NCBI GenBank assembly: GCA_008694505.1
Contig: VZDJ01000116.1
Span: 24,519,666-24,583,665 of the forward strand
Origin: Cyanoderma ruficeps
Lineage: Eukaryota > Chordata > Aves > Passeriformes > Timaliidae
DNA length: 64,000 nt
Direction: 5' to 3'
Part shown: in pieces, positions 25,501 through 38,493 of the stretch
Layout of the letters: every line of letters starts with the position of its first letter
How positions within the stretch are numbered: the stretch's first letter is position 1
Notes under the pieces: generated by a model
What the model was told of the DNA's origin: nothing
Database searches by the model: none
Seen by the model: the letters and a program-made list of their open reading frames with translations, nothing else
Program-made: the position numbers and the translations under genes

Positions 25501-26934
25501 TTAATTATGACTATATAAAAACCTTTTACCATAGCTAATTAATCAGAATCTCCTAATAAACTATGTGTCGACAGCACTGCATGTCTAATTAACTTTTTCA
25601 CTTCAGAATTGTGCAGTTGAATAATGAAGAAAACATTACCTGATGAATTCTTTTATTTTATGATGATATCTCTAGAGACAGAAAAGACAGAGCAGCTTAA
25701 ATGCCATCTTAAATTACATCTTGGCCTTGGCAAGCTTTCAGCTGGTTTTGATTTGCATGGAAACCATTTTTGTAAGACTCCTATTCTCTGAAAAACAGAA
25801 CTTAAAGCTATAACTAGAATAAATTATCTATAGCTATTTAGGGCTCTATTAAATCTAGATGCTAGGCACCCTTTTCACATGCAGAATGCAATGGAACAGC
25901 TTTTAATACCCTGTCAACCTGTTCTGTGAAAAGTCTATTGGGCAGGGAAGGTTTGATTTGCCTGGTTTTATTAAAATATCTTTCCTCTCCTTACACCATC
26001 ATGAACCACTCAGCCTAATTTAAACCAGGCAAATTCACCAATCTGTCTTGCATGTCTTTAGAAACAGCTTTTATTTTTTAAAGTGGTGATATCTCCCCAT
26101 AACTGTTGGCATGCAAGCTCAAGACCCAGTTATTCATACACTGCTGATAGGGAATTGTTCTTTCTATGATACACCATTATAGGGAGCACGTTGATGGATT
26201 AACTGCGTCCGTGCCTCCGTCTTTTGATTGCATCATCCTCTCTGCAGCCAGTTGACTTATCCCCAGGACACAGGGGAAGGGTCAAATCAAATCCCCTTAG
26301 ACTCTTGTTAGTCAACCTTTTAAGTTTGTTATGCCTTCATAATTTAGAATACGTCCACCTGCAGTACTGCTGTGGAATGTAAGTCTCGTCACACCACACA
26401 GGATCTCATAAGAAGACCTCTTAGTACAGTAAAATCATGATCCGATGAAGTCTTAATAATTATTTACACCAGAGTTTAATTTGATCTGTCTGAATTCAGT
26501 GCTCATTTACTGTGGTGCAGACCAGCTAAACCAAGGAAACTTCTTAGGGTGTGTAGTCATGAGAAAAAGGAAAAGTTATCATTATCTTAAAAGCAAATGC
26601 TCATAATATTTGCACTAAATACTTCAAAAACTTAAAGAGAGGATTGTTCTCTATTTCATCTGCTGTGCTTCCTGGAAATATTGATCTAGATCATGTTGTC
26701 AAATGTGCTTTAAAAGTAGGAATGTCTTGCCTAAGCATTGGATTTCCACCTGCCAAGTCTTTTCTCTGCGGATCCTTACAAAGTTATCTGGAAAAGTGCA
26801 ATAATACAAACTATTTTTTTCTTGCCGTGCACAGAGGAAGAATAACCCTGAGAAAAGTCTAATCCTAGCTCTGAAATACTGACACTCAAAGATATGTAGA
26901 GATGCGAAAAACTATTGCAACTTAGTAGAGATAA

Positions 26935-27440
26935 TCATATATCTTTTATACATCCTAATATAAGCAATCTGAAAATGCATACCTTAAGTTCAGATTTAGA
27001 GCATGTTAGAGAGTCAGCCAGTCTGACCTCCATGGTTAATGAATTCCATGAGGAGCGAGCAAACACTAAAAATGCCCTGTAGCTCAATGTCTTCAGCCAA
27101 AAAGAACTAATCCAATTGACTGAGACCAAAGAAAACGACTGGGGATGTATGGTTCCAGAATGTCTCTGAGGTATTCAAACCCAAGTCAATTTAAGGACTT
27201 GTAAGTTAATAACTAGGACTTTACACATAATCCTGTACTTTACAGGTAGCCAGAGAAGGTTTTTTACAACCAGGGTAATGTGATTTTCATGCATGGTGTC
27301 AGTCAAAATTTCAGCAGCTGAGTTCCAGACTAGCTGAAGTTTCTTCATCAGTGCAATAGTGAGGCCGACAAAATGCCGACATGGAATTGCATTATTGAGT
27401 TCTAGAGTGGGCACAGCCATGCAAACCTGAATCAGCAAGG
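26935..27440 (-). mobile_element. Ancient L2-like LINE relic (ORF2 C-terminal part)
   Basis: The minus strand reads ...LVWNSAAEILTDTMHENHIT then LVVKNLLWLPVKYRI, and after a short gap with frame damage, SYRAFLVFARSSWNSLTMEV then RLADSLTCSKSELK. These correspond to the QNSAARLLT...HITPVLxSLHWLPVxxRI and FSVxAPxLWNSLPxxIRxAD blocks at the ORF2 end of L2/CR1-clade LINEs. Two pieces remain readable despite the age such elements have in birds. It is not a functional gene: there is no start, no upstream RT core, and stops and frameshifts are present. Confidence 0.8.
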
Positions 27441-28059
27441 GCAGGTACCATGGGGGTTTCTCTGTGTTTTAAAGCAGAAGGAAATAAAATTGTCAGTAAC
27501 TAACTCAATATGAGTACTAGAATGTTCAACAGCCTCAATTATTGCCTGCTATTATGTCATTACGTCTCACCAATCAAATATGTTAAACCAGTGCCTTTTG
27601 AACCTTGAGTCTATAAAAGTTGGGAGTCTATATTACAACGAGTCACATTTTTAGTTCATAAGTGTTAACTGTAGCAGGCATGTATTGAGAGAGAGAGTGA
27701 GAAATGGTTTTCTGACAGAAAAAAATGTCAGCGATAAAGGGTTGCTTTTTCCTTTTCATGTTCAAAAAAAGTTAAACTGTTATTTCCAGACACTTGATTC
27801 CTGCTTTAGAATTGACTGAGTGAAGGATATCGTTTTCATCTTCAGTGGTTGTTGTTGTAATGATGAGCTGTTTGTACCTTAACAGATGATAAATAGATAC
27901 ATAGACATTTAAGCATAGAGCCACCTGAGTTCATCTTTAAACTTGCCTCGGCAGATGAAACTTGCTTTTCAATAGCTCTCCTCAGATATATTGCTGAAAG
28001 TTAAGATACGAGAATCAATCATTAGGGATGAAAGCGCTGGGTATTTATCGGAGAAAGGG

Positions 28060-28200
28060 TTATTAAAAGAAGATCAGCAATGGTTTTACCAAGAATAAAT
28101 CCTGTCAGACAGAATATGACCGAGTTCTTTGAAGGAATGACAAAAGAAATAAATGATGGGAACGTGGTGGACATAATTTATGTAGACTTCAGTCAGGGGT
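28060..28200 (+). mobile_element. Ancient CR1/L2-clade reverse-transcriptase relic
   Basis: The plus strand reads NGFTKNKSCQT in one frame, then after a frameshift FFEGMTKEINDGNVVDIIYV followed by DFSQ. This matches the QHGFTKNKSCQTNLxxFFD...GKAVDVIYLDFSKAFD segment around RT motif A. The catalytic Asp of motif A is present, but similarity ends right after it. It lies about 640 bp from the L2-like relic, in the opposite orientation, so it is a separate insertion or a rearranged part of it. Confidence 0.75.
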
Positions 28201-29717
28201 GTAGCCAGCAATTTGAAGTTTGTACACATCCTGGCTGATCCCTTGCCCCCTGCCTGCAGTATCCCCATAATCTCACACAGCAGACAGGCCATTGCGTATG
28301 ATCACTAATGCAGCAGGCACACAGAGATGTAGATTTGTATCAAAGCTGTGCTTTCAGAGCCCAGGAAAAAAAAAAAAGCTGGCCCCAGGAAAAAAACAGA
28401 TTGTATTTTGCACGTGCTGCTTAAAATGACAGTTTTAGAAAACGTCTTTAGTAAGACAAAATTAGAAACGCAGGTATCAACATCATAAAGGCAGAGTGGC
28501 CTAGGTCAATTTGAAATGTATTTTTGTTGGACATGTAATAATATTTATTCTGATGTTTTTCCTCTCTTTTTTGTAGACTGAAAATCAAATATCATTTTAG
28601 AGAATTCATCTTTTTTTTTCCTGAGTTTTTATGAGTTTAGTAACTCTCCCCTCTAGTTCCTGCTTCCAACACCAGGTCCATAACACAGTTCCCTGTTTCC
28701 AAAGGTCTCCTCCACTATGATTACCTTATGTAAAATGCAGATGTTTTCACCATGTCTTGCAGGTATTGCTAATCCAATGAGTCAGAAAATCCTCTGACAG
28801 CTTTTGTTCTGCTTTCCCTGTAAAACTGAGTGGGAATTATACAGAATTTCAGCCATCATCCCTGTGCTATATTCTAAAGCAGTGTTCATATCACATCCAT
28901 ATGTGGGAATCTATATGTTGGTTACTTTCTTGTAGCCTTTTCTGAATGCATTGAGAAGAGTCTGCTCTTCTTCCACTTATCTCAGATAATCTGATGTATT
29001 ACTGGATGTTATTACCTTCAATACTGTCGTGCTCCTAACTCATATTATTTCTATTCTCCTGCATGTAATTAACTAGACATCATTCTTCCATATTTACCTA
29101 TATCTTAAAATTACGCTTTGTATTACATTTTCTCGCAATTCCTCTGGCTAACTTAGTCTTTTAATTACTATTTCTTCATAATAATAGTGTTTCAGCTAAG
29201 CTTGAAATAAATCTATGGCTTTGAAGAGCTACACGTGTAAATTTGAATTAGGTTTCAGATCTGAACTTTACAGGTGAACTACACTGGGTTACTGAGTTCT
29301 GAAAATTTGCATCTGTGTTTCAATTTATAGTTCACCTTCATTTCTGAATAATGTATATATTAGGCACTTACTGTTTCTTTACAGGATTATCTGGAACTGA
29401 AGCAAAGGAGGATGTATTTCTTTGAAGCTGGATATAGATCTTGAAAATGTGAACCATGTACTGCTTCCTAATCTTGTGCCACTAAGATTCTGCCACGTGG
29501 GATAACATTGAATGTAATACAGAATACATTGGGTGGTTTTGGTAACACACATTTGCAGAAGGCCCAGTAATTCTGCCCTCAGGTGCCCGAACCTGTGTAT
29601 TTTTGACCACAAATGACCCATATTCTTGGGCTTTTTGGAACCTAATTTGAACCTAACATGACAAGTACTTTACTTGCAAGGTGTTTTTTCAGCCTCTAAC
29701 ACTCGCTTTGCTTTTAG

Positions 29718-29909
29718 CTTTTGTCTGGATCTTCAATCCCCGAAAAAATTGTTTTCACTCCTCAGTATTTTGATATGGGAAAGATTGGAACGACAGAAGG
29801 GAAGTCTGCCATAAAAATCATTGCTTTTGCTTTTTGTAGCATCATATCTGTTTGTTTCCTCACATTGCTACTAATGCTCACCACTAGACAGCCAGGGAGA
29901 TTTGTTCAA
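29718..29909 (+). other. Candidate exon with a membrane helix, unknown plus-strand gene
   Basis: A branch-point-like CTAAC and pyrimidine-rich acceptor (CGCTTTGCTTTTAG) precede a 192-nt segment open in one frame only, phase 0-0, ending CAA|GTAAGC. Its 64 residues start LLSGSSIPEKIVFTPQYFDM and contain a hydrophobic helix of about 22 residues (IIAFAFCSIISVCFLTLLLM) followed by TTRQPGRFVQ, as expected for a membrane anchor with a basic flank. If the donor is not used, the frame stops at 29921 after VSM, giving a plausible last exon of a single-pass protein. No family recognised. Confidence 0.35.
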
Positions 29910-32900
29910 GTAAGCATGTAATCACATCCTCTAAGAAGTGGTGAACCAGATTACCACAAGGCGTGCAAATGTTTGACAGATTATTACTAGCTGTGTGCTT
30001 GCTCACAGGAGTCAGGCCAAGCTCTTCTCCTTCCCTGTGCTGAGTGCTTTAAATACTGGCTGAATTTGGGTCTGACTGTCCAGGCTCCCCACAATGGCAC
30101 TGCAGTGTTATGTGGTGGTCTCTCCACCTGAATTCAAACATCGAACAGCCTGAGTGTTTGCCTTGAATGGCAGCACCTGGGATTTTGTTGTGTGTTCATC
30201 CTTCTATCCTTCAGGGTGTCATTGTCAAAGCAGAGCATACTTCTCAACCTCAAACAGTGTGAGTCTTGTGGGAAAAAGAAAAAAATCAAGCAGCAAGATA
30301 TGTGAAATTCTCATTGAATTAATGGGCTCCTTTGATTTTTTGCCCAAGAGAATACAAAAATCAAAAAAAATTTAAGCCAAAAAAATCTGGCGTCTCCTGG
30401 GTAAAATGTGAGAGTTGAGAAGTATGACATAAGCATTAGTAGCCTTTGTGCCTCTTGATAGCTCTGCTGAATCTCCCAAGACTCTAAAAGTTGATTTGTC
30501 AGCTTAACATTAGCTTCAGCCTTAGCTGCAGCAGGGGCTGTTGTTTCACCTTTATCAGCAGAAATGGTACAGCTACTGGAGGGACTGATGTGGTAAATCT
30601 TTTTGTGACACCATTTTGTTTTTGCCACTATCTCTAATTGGTTTGCTCGTGCACTCTGCATCCCTAGCTAGATAGGCTGAAAGCTTCATCACACTTTAAT
30701 TAGAAAAGAGCTATTTTAAAGTTACAGAGTTGACTAATTTTATTCATCAAGTCTCTAAGGGTCACATTTTCAAACTGGACCGCTAAAAATGCCATTGGTG
30801 ATATTTTGCAGAGGCTGAATCCACAATACTGCATTATAAGCCTCATAATTTGACACATTCACAAAAATTAATGTGGGTCTGCAGCTACAAACAAAACATA
30901 GTGGGTTTTGTGTATAAAAAATTAACTGACAGCTTCCATCTATTTGACCAAGTCTGGATGCCCAATATTGAATGGTTGGATATAAAGCCACTTTGGCATG
31001 ACTCCCTCTTTCTTCTTTTTTCTCCTATTTCCTAGTCACATTAACTGAAATTAATATATTGGTTTGCAAAATAAGGCAGATAAACATCCTAGAAGTACAT
31101 GTGGCCTCATGGGGATCCAGAGGATTTCTAGGACAGCCTTAGAATGGCTGGAGGAAAGTTCAAAGCTGACAGCACTGAACTTTCTGAATGTCCACCTCCT
31201 CATCTCTGAGCCAGGGTGTGGGAGGGAGAGAGAGACAAAGATCAGGGTGATCAGCTGAGGTGAACAACACACTCTGTGCAGGGAAATCTTGCAACGTCCT
31301 GCAGTGACTTGTGGCACTACAGAACGGTCACTGCAGTCTCTCACCTGCAAATCCCTCCCTGGCTTCAGTGTGGTCAGAAACATTTCTTGCTACAGCGGAA
31401 TCTAGTTGTTCATTGTTCTGAAGATATTATACCTTCAGACAGTCTCCAGGACAGCCTTTATGTGAGAAGAGATTTGCAGTTTGGTCAAGCATATTGGGAT
31501 TTTTGTTGTTCTGGGTCTTGATGTTGGGGACTCTGATGCAGCCTATTCCTTCTGTGTTTAGCTTAATTTTTTCGGGAAAAAAAAATTTTTTTTCAAACCA
31601 TCCAAATTTTTTGAACATTTTTTAATGGAAATAAAATCCATTTCTGTTATACAATCTAGTACAACCATTGTAGTTCAGGAGGGACCTCTGGTTTGGTATT
31701 CCAGATAGGTGGTGCAGATATGCTGAATATTTTCTTCCCAGTGCATTTTTCTTTTAGCAGGTACTATAATAAAGCCAAACTGGACAGGCTGTAATCCGGT
31801 TTTGAAGATAAAGCCAGTCAGCCCAGGGCTGGTGTGTGGTGGTGGTAGTAGAAAGCCACTGCTGTTTCCATGCTGGAAACAGTGAGAGTTCTGTGATCTA
31901 CCTGCAACAAGACGAGGCAGCTCTTTATTAGTCCTTTTGTGTTTGTGTAGAACTGCTACATTAAATTGCCCTTTGATTTCTAAAGCCTTCAATTTGTTTG
32001 TTACTCCGGCACAAAGAAATTTCTTGAGCAACAGTTAACATAATCTCTTTTCATTATTATGGTTTTAGATGTTATCTCAGTATCTTTCTTCGTGTACAAG
32101 ATAGAGAGAATGGAGCAAGAAATCTATCCTCACTTGATAACCATCAGAGAGGGATTCACCTTGATTAAATGCAGTTATGTTACATCATATTTCTCATCTC
32201 TCACTGCAAGGCTTTGTGTTAACAGAATATGGGCCTTCACGATGCATTCAAGCAATTTGGATGGCACTTACTGCTTTTTGTTTCTTTGTTTGTTTAGTTG
32301 TTTTGAGGGTGTGTCTGCTTTTTCTCTAAATTTCTGCCTGTATTTTTTTCCTCCATTATTTCCCTGTCCCTAATTTTCCCAAATATGAAGCTCAGGAGAA
32401 AGTATTTTGCAAAGTGCAGCCGAAGGTGCATTTTTGCTGTCTCCTGTTATGCTGAAATATTTGTTATATGCACTGAAAAAGATCCACAGTTTATGGTAAG
32501 GCAGAGTTCTGGTACACTCGGCATTCTGCATTTCCAACAGTGATTCTGATGGTATGTGCTGAAATACATTGTGAAACACTGAAATTTTGTGACAAAATTA
32601 CATCTTTTAATCTCATTTCAAATGTGTAATGCAGGTGGATATGTGCTGTTTCATCTAGTTTCCTTTCTTTCATACTATTCTATTTATTTATGGTGGGTAG
32701 CAAAATGCAAATTGGATGGTCATTGCAGAGTCTTTGGAAACACTGCCATGCTGACGTGACTTTGCAGGTTTTTGCCATCCAGCCACCTGTAAACCAATTT
32801 GATTTCTGGATCTCAGTTCGTGTGTGTGGGTGGAGGAACTGGCTGAAAACAGAAATATCTACTATGCTTAAATTTTGATGTATCTTGGTTCATTATAACA

Positions 32901-33411
32901 CACTGATTTTTTGGTTTAATATAAAGAATCTAAAAATGTTAAAATGTTTCATTTTAGTTTGTCAGTCCAAACACATGTTTTCTATGGTGTAGTTTGAACT
33001 GTTTTTCTTCATGATGCACTGCAGTGACTCATGGGAAGTTTTATTCAGATGTTTTCAATTAATCAGTTTCAGTTTCATTTTAAAACAAAAGCAAACCCCA
33101 AACCTCCTCCCATTATTTCAAAGGGAGTTCCTGCCTGACAGATATATTCAGATTTTACAAGAAGATCATAATGTTTTGATTCTTATGACAAAAGCATTAT
33201 TTTTCCTGGAAACAGCATTTTGTAAAAAATTCTTACCCAGCTGTAGTGAGATGCTTTCATGATCACAGCCTTGCAGAGAGAGTGAAACATGAATGGCAGT
33301 TGTTTATCCAAGAATCTTTTCCAGTGTCCCCTACATCTATATCCTGCTGTGTATTTAAATTCTCATTTTCTTCTAAGTTTAGGGCTTTTCTTTGTGTCCT
33401 TGTTCTTTCAG

Positions 33412-33541
33412 GAAGTTTTATGCAATGTGAAAGTTGGGCTGTCAGGAAAGTCAGACTGGAGAGTACTAATATGTCATGCAGACAGCTCCATTAATAGGCA
33501 TATGGTTATTTCATATCCATATCCATTCATATTTCACAAAG
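33412..33541 (+). other. Candidate exon, unknown plus-strand gene
   Basis: Acceptor TCCTTGTTCTTTCAG and donor CAAAG|GTGAGC enclose 130 nt, open in one frame only, phase 0 to 1. It encodes EVLCNVKVGLSGKSDWRVLI then CHADSSINRHMVIS and more. The same frame is open over 137 codons (33289-33702), long for DNA of this composition. Phase fits the candidates at 29718 and 35588. No family recognised; it may be chance. Confidence 0.3.
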
Positions 33542-35587
33542 GTGAGCAAAAGGGTTCTGTTTGGGACCAGTTTGGAAGAGGCAAATGGGTCTGTGACAGG
33601 ACACCTCTGTCTGCCGAAAAGCCAGCTGTAGTGAAGGCTTGGATGATGCTCAAAGGAAAATCAAAACCAAAACAGGATTATACAGACCTTCCCAGCCCCT
33701 GAAATGGGTTTGATCTATACATCACACAATGCAGGTTTCTCTTTTTCTTCTGTGAAGATCTCTACGTGACAACTTCTTTAGTGATTCTGGAACCTAAGTA
33801 GTGTTGGGCCATGGCAATGTACTGCTTAAAACTCAATTATTTGGAAAAAAAATCTGAATTGATCAATAAACAGAAGCCCTCCATTTATTCTGTGTATGTA
33901 GGACTTTTACCCGCTGAGATCTACTTATAGCAGGTAATTAAAGTGGCTTTAAATGGTTAAAAGAAAGCTGTGTTCAGTTTTCTGGGATTGAGAGCTGACT
34001 AGATTGGCTTGAAGCTCACATTGTTTGCATTTTTGTGGACAGTAAAGACAGATTACAAATTAGCTTTCTTTATTTTACCAGCCGCTTAGAACCAAGGTAT
34101 TGATGTAGAGGACCAGGCACCCAAATCTGCATTTATAGCTAGTGACAAATTATTCCTTTCAGTAATCAGTCCTGTACATTTTGTGTTGGATGTCTTGGGT
34201 TCTACCTCCAGCACATTCCAATGTCTTCAAAATAAATGCCAAAGTAGTCAAAGGTAGTAAAGCAGTTTAGAAACCTAAACATCTTAGAAAATTCTAGGCC
34301 CTGGAGTCTTAGATGAGAATGCTCCATAAATGTAGCTGCCAAATATTATCCTAAGAGTAAAGTAAAGTTTGCATTCTGAGATGCATGTGCTTCCAGAAAT
34401 TAGTGTCACCACAGCCACTACAGCAAGAGCACCTGGCCTGGGGCTGCTGTCTGCTCCCATTTCCAGCACAACAATGGTTCAGGGCTCCTGAACTTCCATC
34501 AGCTGAGCCATCACAGGCGTATGGAGACATACAGGCCATTGCTAAGGTGCTCTCCTCAAGGTACATTTACAGGTTTCCAATATTACTGACAGAAGAATAA
34601 AAATTATTTCTGAATATTTTATTATGGTTTGTGGTTTTTTGGTCGTGTACACTTGGTGCAGGATTAAACCTGCATGTGTGTATATGTGTATTCATCCATG
34701 CACAGATGCATGTTTGTCTCATATTAAATACTCGAGACATGCCTGACATGGAAATTGTGGCAATGTGTATTAAACAGACACTGAAATTTCTGAAGATTAA
34801 ATTGAATAGATTATAACAAAAGGCTTTGAAAAAAAGCAATGTCCCCATCTTGCTTTTTTTTTGTATACCTTTGCTGTCCTGGGTTATACTCATAGAGTGG
34901 GATTTGAAGCCTCCACCCTTGTATTTCTAAAGGATAATTTCTGTTTTCCCTTTCAACTCTAGTCTTCCTTACACACCCTGCAGAAACAGTATATATGAAA
35001 CAAATTAGGAAGGGGAGGGGAAGCTATTTAAAAAAAAAATCTTGCCAATGAAATTTGGTCTTTTGTATCAGAGTCAGACGAAGAATGAATATCGATAACA
35101 CATCTTGAACTGGTTCTAATTTCTACTGAAATTATCATCTGGATCTGCAGGATGAATCTGAATTCACTTTGACTGAATCTGGCCAGGTGTTGTTGCTGTG
35201 ATTCCCTGTGTTGGAACATTCCCTCCTTGCTCTCCTCCCTGCCATGCAGAGCAGCATCTTCTGTTCCAATGGCAGCGCCACGGTCAGAAAGCAATCCATG
35301 CTGTGGGTGACATGTGAAACACAGCTCTACACAATGTTTTTGGATAGCCATTGATTTCTGAGGTTTGGAGATAATTCTTCACTAAAATTCAGTAACTGGA
35401 AAAAAAAATTTCTTCTTCTGCATGACAGAAAAAAAGAAAAGTATTTTTTAGCAGGAAAAGAATTTTTATTAGGAACTGATTTTCGTATTTTGTAAATACA
35501 ACTGCATTTGCTTAAGAAAGAAATATTAGCAATTTTTATCCATAATCAAAATGCTAAAAAAATATTTTTTCTCATCCTGTCTTTTAG

Positions 35588-35688
35588 CTTTCTTTGAAGT
35601 CACAATATTAAACCTCCTTAAAAATATTTATGTGTATTTAGTTAACAAAAGCTCCTGTAAGTTGAATCCATGCTGGCAAAAGGTTCAG
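35588..35688 (+). other. Candidate exon, unknown plus-strand gene
   Basis: Acceptor CATCCTGTCTTTTAG and donor TTCAG|GTAAGC enclose 101 nt, phase 1 to 0, with one open frame (FFEVTILNLLKNIYVYLVNK then SSCKLNPCWQKVQ). The incoming phase is the one left by the 33412 candidate. No family recognised. Confidence 0.22.
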
Positions 35689-37379
35689 GTAAGCTCTCTA
35701 TATAAGCTTACAGACAATTGTGTAAATCTTCAGCCATTAAAGAGAAAGGAGAAAAAAGCCATCCTCATTACACTGCTGTCATTTACTCTTCATCTCCTGT
35801 CCTCTTTAGCAGCATTAAGATGGGATGTAAATTTGCCAGTTAATGCTGTTAGAAAATGGATGGTTCAAGAAGGGCAGGAATTAGAGATCAGTATTAGGTG
35901 CAGATAAGCTCCTTTTCCTCCGCAGTGGCGGCTGTTTAACATTCATGGGAAAATCATCATCAAACAGCGTTATCACAGCTCTGTTGATGGCTGAGGAACT
36001 TCATCACTATGATAATTTTTTTTTTTTTTTAATAGCTGTGAGCCAAAAAGCTCTCTTTTATTTCTGCTGTCTATAACTGCGATAGAAGCTTGTTTGTATG
36101 GGTAGGGTATTGCAAACTCTTAGCTCTCCAGCCAGGTTTGATTTCTTTCCACCATCGCTCCCCCACNCGTGTGAACTTGACCATGAGGTGCTTCAAGGAT
36201 CACAACATGGCTAAGAGCTACTTTGTTTTGCTTTTTTCATCATCAGGTGAAAAGGTTTGTAGCCTGTTACATATTTGTATTCCCTCCAACATGAGAAAGG
36301 GCTGTACTTATCCGTATTTTCTTGAATTTCTTTTAACCTAAAGTTATGAGAGTTCATCTGTAGATATTTTGTCACAACATGCAATGCCCAATTTTAAACT
36401 CATCAAATTTGTGTAAGGACTCACCTCTAAATGGTATTTCTACCCCACGCTCAGCCATCTTCGAAGGTATCTGAGATGTAGATTGTGGTTCTTTGCCTCA
36501 TACCAGTGAGGAGGGAAGGTACACAGTTCCAGACTGTATGCATTCTCCAGGGGAGATAAGGTGCTATTCAAGGAATTTTTTTAATTTATTAAGGTTCTCA
36601 GCTAATGCTTCTTTGCAGCTTTGACCTCATTTTTTGTAGTTTATCTGCTCTAAATGACATTTCTCATTTTGAATATAGCTGGAAAACATTGTGCTAAACA
36701 GCAATTTTGTAGCCTTCACAGCACCACCTGATAATTTTGATATTTCCACTTTGAATTCAGTATTGATTTGATTACTTAGGTAATTTACTTTTGACACAAG
36801 CTCATCCCTTGTCTTTTCCTGAGCAGGGAGTTCCAATCATGACATGTTGTGCTGAATTATGTTTGGAGTTTAGAGAAAAGGACTTTTGTCTACTCGAGAC
36901 TCTGCTTAGGCCACCAAACTCATTTCCCATAGGAGGAGGGTTTGAATCCAGTCAGGAACCTAAAGGTGAAAGGCCAGTGCTTTATAATTTATATATTATC
37001 ATTTAAACATAAGTTTAAAGCAGATATTGTGTAGTTGGGGGAACAGTAGAATTATTTTGAGTGAAATTTGTAGGAACTGTTGCCTAAAGAAGGGGCCCGA
37101 GACACTCCCAAGGCTGCTGATTTCCAAAGGTGCCACTTGCCTCCAGGGTGACCCTTTGCCTCTGGAAAAGGCTGCCAGACTCCTCCTCAGCTTGACTGAT
37201 GTCACTGGGAGTGGTGACAGGAGAGGCTTCCTGGGCTGCTGCCCTGCTCCCCCCAGTGTTGTCACCAAGCTGCTGCCAGAGACCAAGGAGACCAAAATTA
37301 ACTTTCCTTTGCTGAGCTTCAAGTCAGGGGAGCTCTCAGCCATGGCCAGAATGGGGTGGTGCTCCCAACTGTTGTTATA

Positions 37380-38100
37380 CTCTTCCATGAAATCATTGTC
37401 ACCAGTGGTTCAATCATTCTTCATAGCAAAGCAAGCATGTGCTGCAATTTACGACACGGAAGAACCACATGCACCCGGGCAGATTGAAGTGAGGCAAAGA
37501 AGGAAGGGCAGTTTGTTATGATTTGGGGTTTTTATAGGATTTGGAATTTGGGCAAGGATTGGTCGATGAGAGGTCCACCTCTCTGACCCCAGCGGTCAAT
37601 TGAGAAGTCCATCACAGAGAGGTTTGAAAACAATCTACTCGTTTATGGTGCATGTGTGAGAAACTCCAGTCCAAGAATGTAAACAATCAGAAGGCTTTTG
37701 AATCTGGGTGAAAAGCATGTACTCAAAAGGCATTCCAGTCCAGATTGCTGCTGGGTGAGAAGCTGCCAGCTCCTGTGGGAATGTAGCTAAGGCAGCTGTA
37801 CTCTTGCTCTGTAACAACCTCCAAGACTGAAGATGGGTTAATCTTTCTTCAGACAGGAAGTTTGTTTCTTCTTCTGAGTTTCTGCAGGAAATAGTCACAG
37901 TATAACCAAGATGTTTTTCAGGAACCATCAAAGGCTTTTGAAAAAGGGGAGGACTTGTGATGTTTGGATTTGAGGTGTTTGGTTTGTTTCAGTAGGGTAT
38001 AAATAATTGTTATGAAAAAAATGTAAATACCAAGCAAGGTCTGTTTCTGAGCTGTTCTGCCACCATCATGTGTCTCCTCCTTGTTCCTGCTTTCCTAAGC
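37380..38100 (+). mobile_element. Possible ERV/LTR-derived segment (boundaries unknown)
   Basis: The block has features that remind me of avian endogenous-retrovirus LTRs: a TTTATAGG element at 37531, an ATTGGTC box at about 37559-37565, a second TATAAATA at 37998-38005, and a donor (AAGCAG|GTAAGCC) at about 38102. A 164-codon frame (37027-37521) ends in the left part. No terminal repeats, primer-binding site or viral gene could be shown. It could instead be unrelated promoter-like DNA. Confidence 0.3.
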
Positions 38101-38470
38101 AGGTAAGCCCATCTAGTTTCATCAGCAAGTACTGTAGCAGGAATGATTTTTTTGATTTTTGTTCTACTGAACTAGATGAGATTTTGTATTGCAGCAGCTG
38201 TACAATTTCCTCTCTGTGTTCAAAGGGAGGAAGCTTGTGTTTCTAGAACATTGACCTGAAGGTACTGTAGGACTGTTACAAAGACATTTGAATGTTTTCT
38301 TGCCTTTTCCAAACTGCATGAAGCCTCTGAAACATGCAAACATATTGGGCTGCTTCAGTGTTGCTCCAGGTTGGCTTCATGACCCATTTAAATATCCTGG
38401 GTTATATTCACTTTTTTTCCTACGACATCATAGTTTCTTGTAGGGTTCATTTTAAAATAACTTGACTACC

Positions 38471-38493
38471 AAAAAAAAAAAAAAAAAAAAAAA
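38471..38493 (+). repeat. Poly(A) tract of 23 A
   Basis: An uninterrupted run of 23 A follows GACTACC. No retroposed coding sequence was recognised directly upstream, so a simple homopolymer is as likely as a retroposon tail. Confidence 0.9.

Larger units (their letters stand above)
22585..29717. other. Intergenic DNA, no gene recognised apart from LINE relics
   Basis: Apart from the two LINE relics, I see a homeodomain-motif-rich AT block at 25.49-25.68 kb, a short (TATG)n at about 23007-23022, and a very strong but orphan acceptor (TTTTTCCTCTCTTTTTTGTAG) at 28556-28576 that is not followed by an open frame with a donor. Confidence 0.45.
29922..37379. other. Intergenic DNA, no named gene
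   Basis: Apart from the candidate exons at 33.4 and 35.6 kb, I see only AT-rich DNA, homopolymer tracts near 31576-31592 and 36016-36031, a compact low-repeat block at 35.90-36.08 kb, and one ambiguous base (N) at 36167. Confidence 0.45.
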
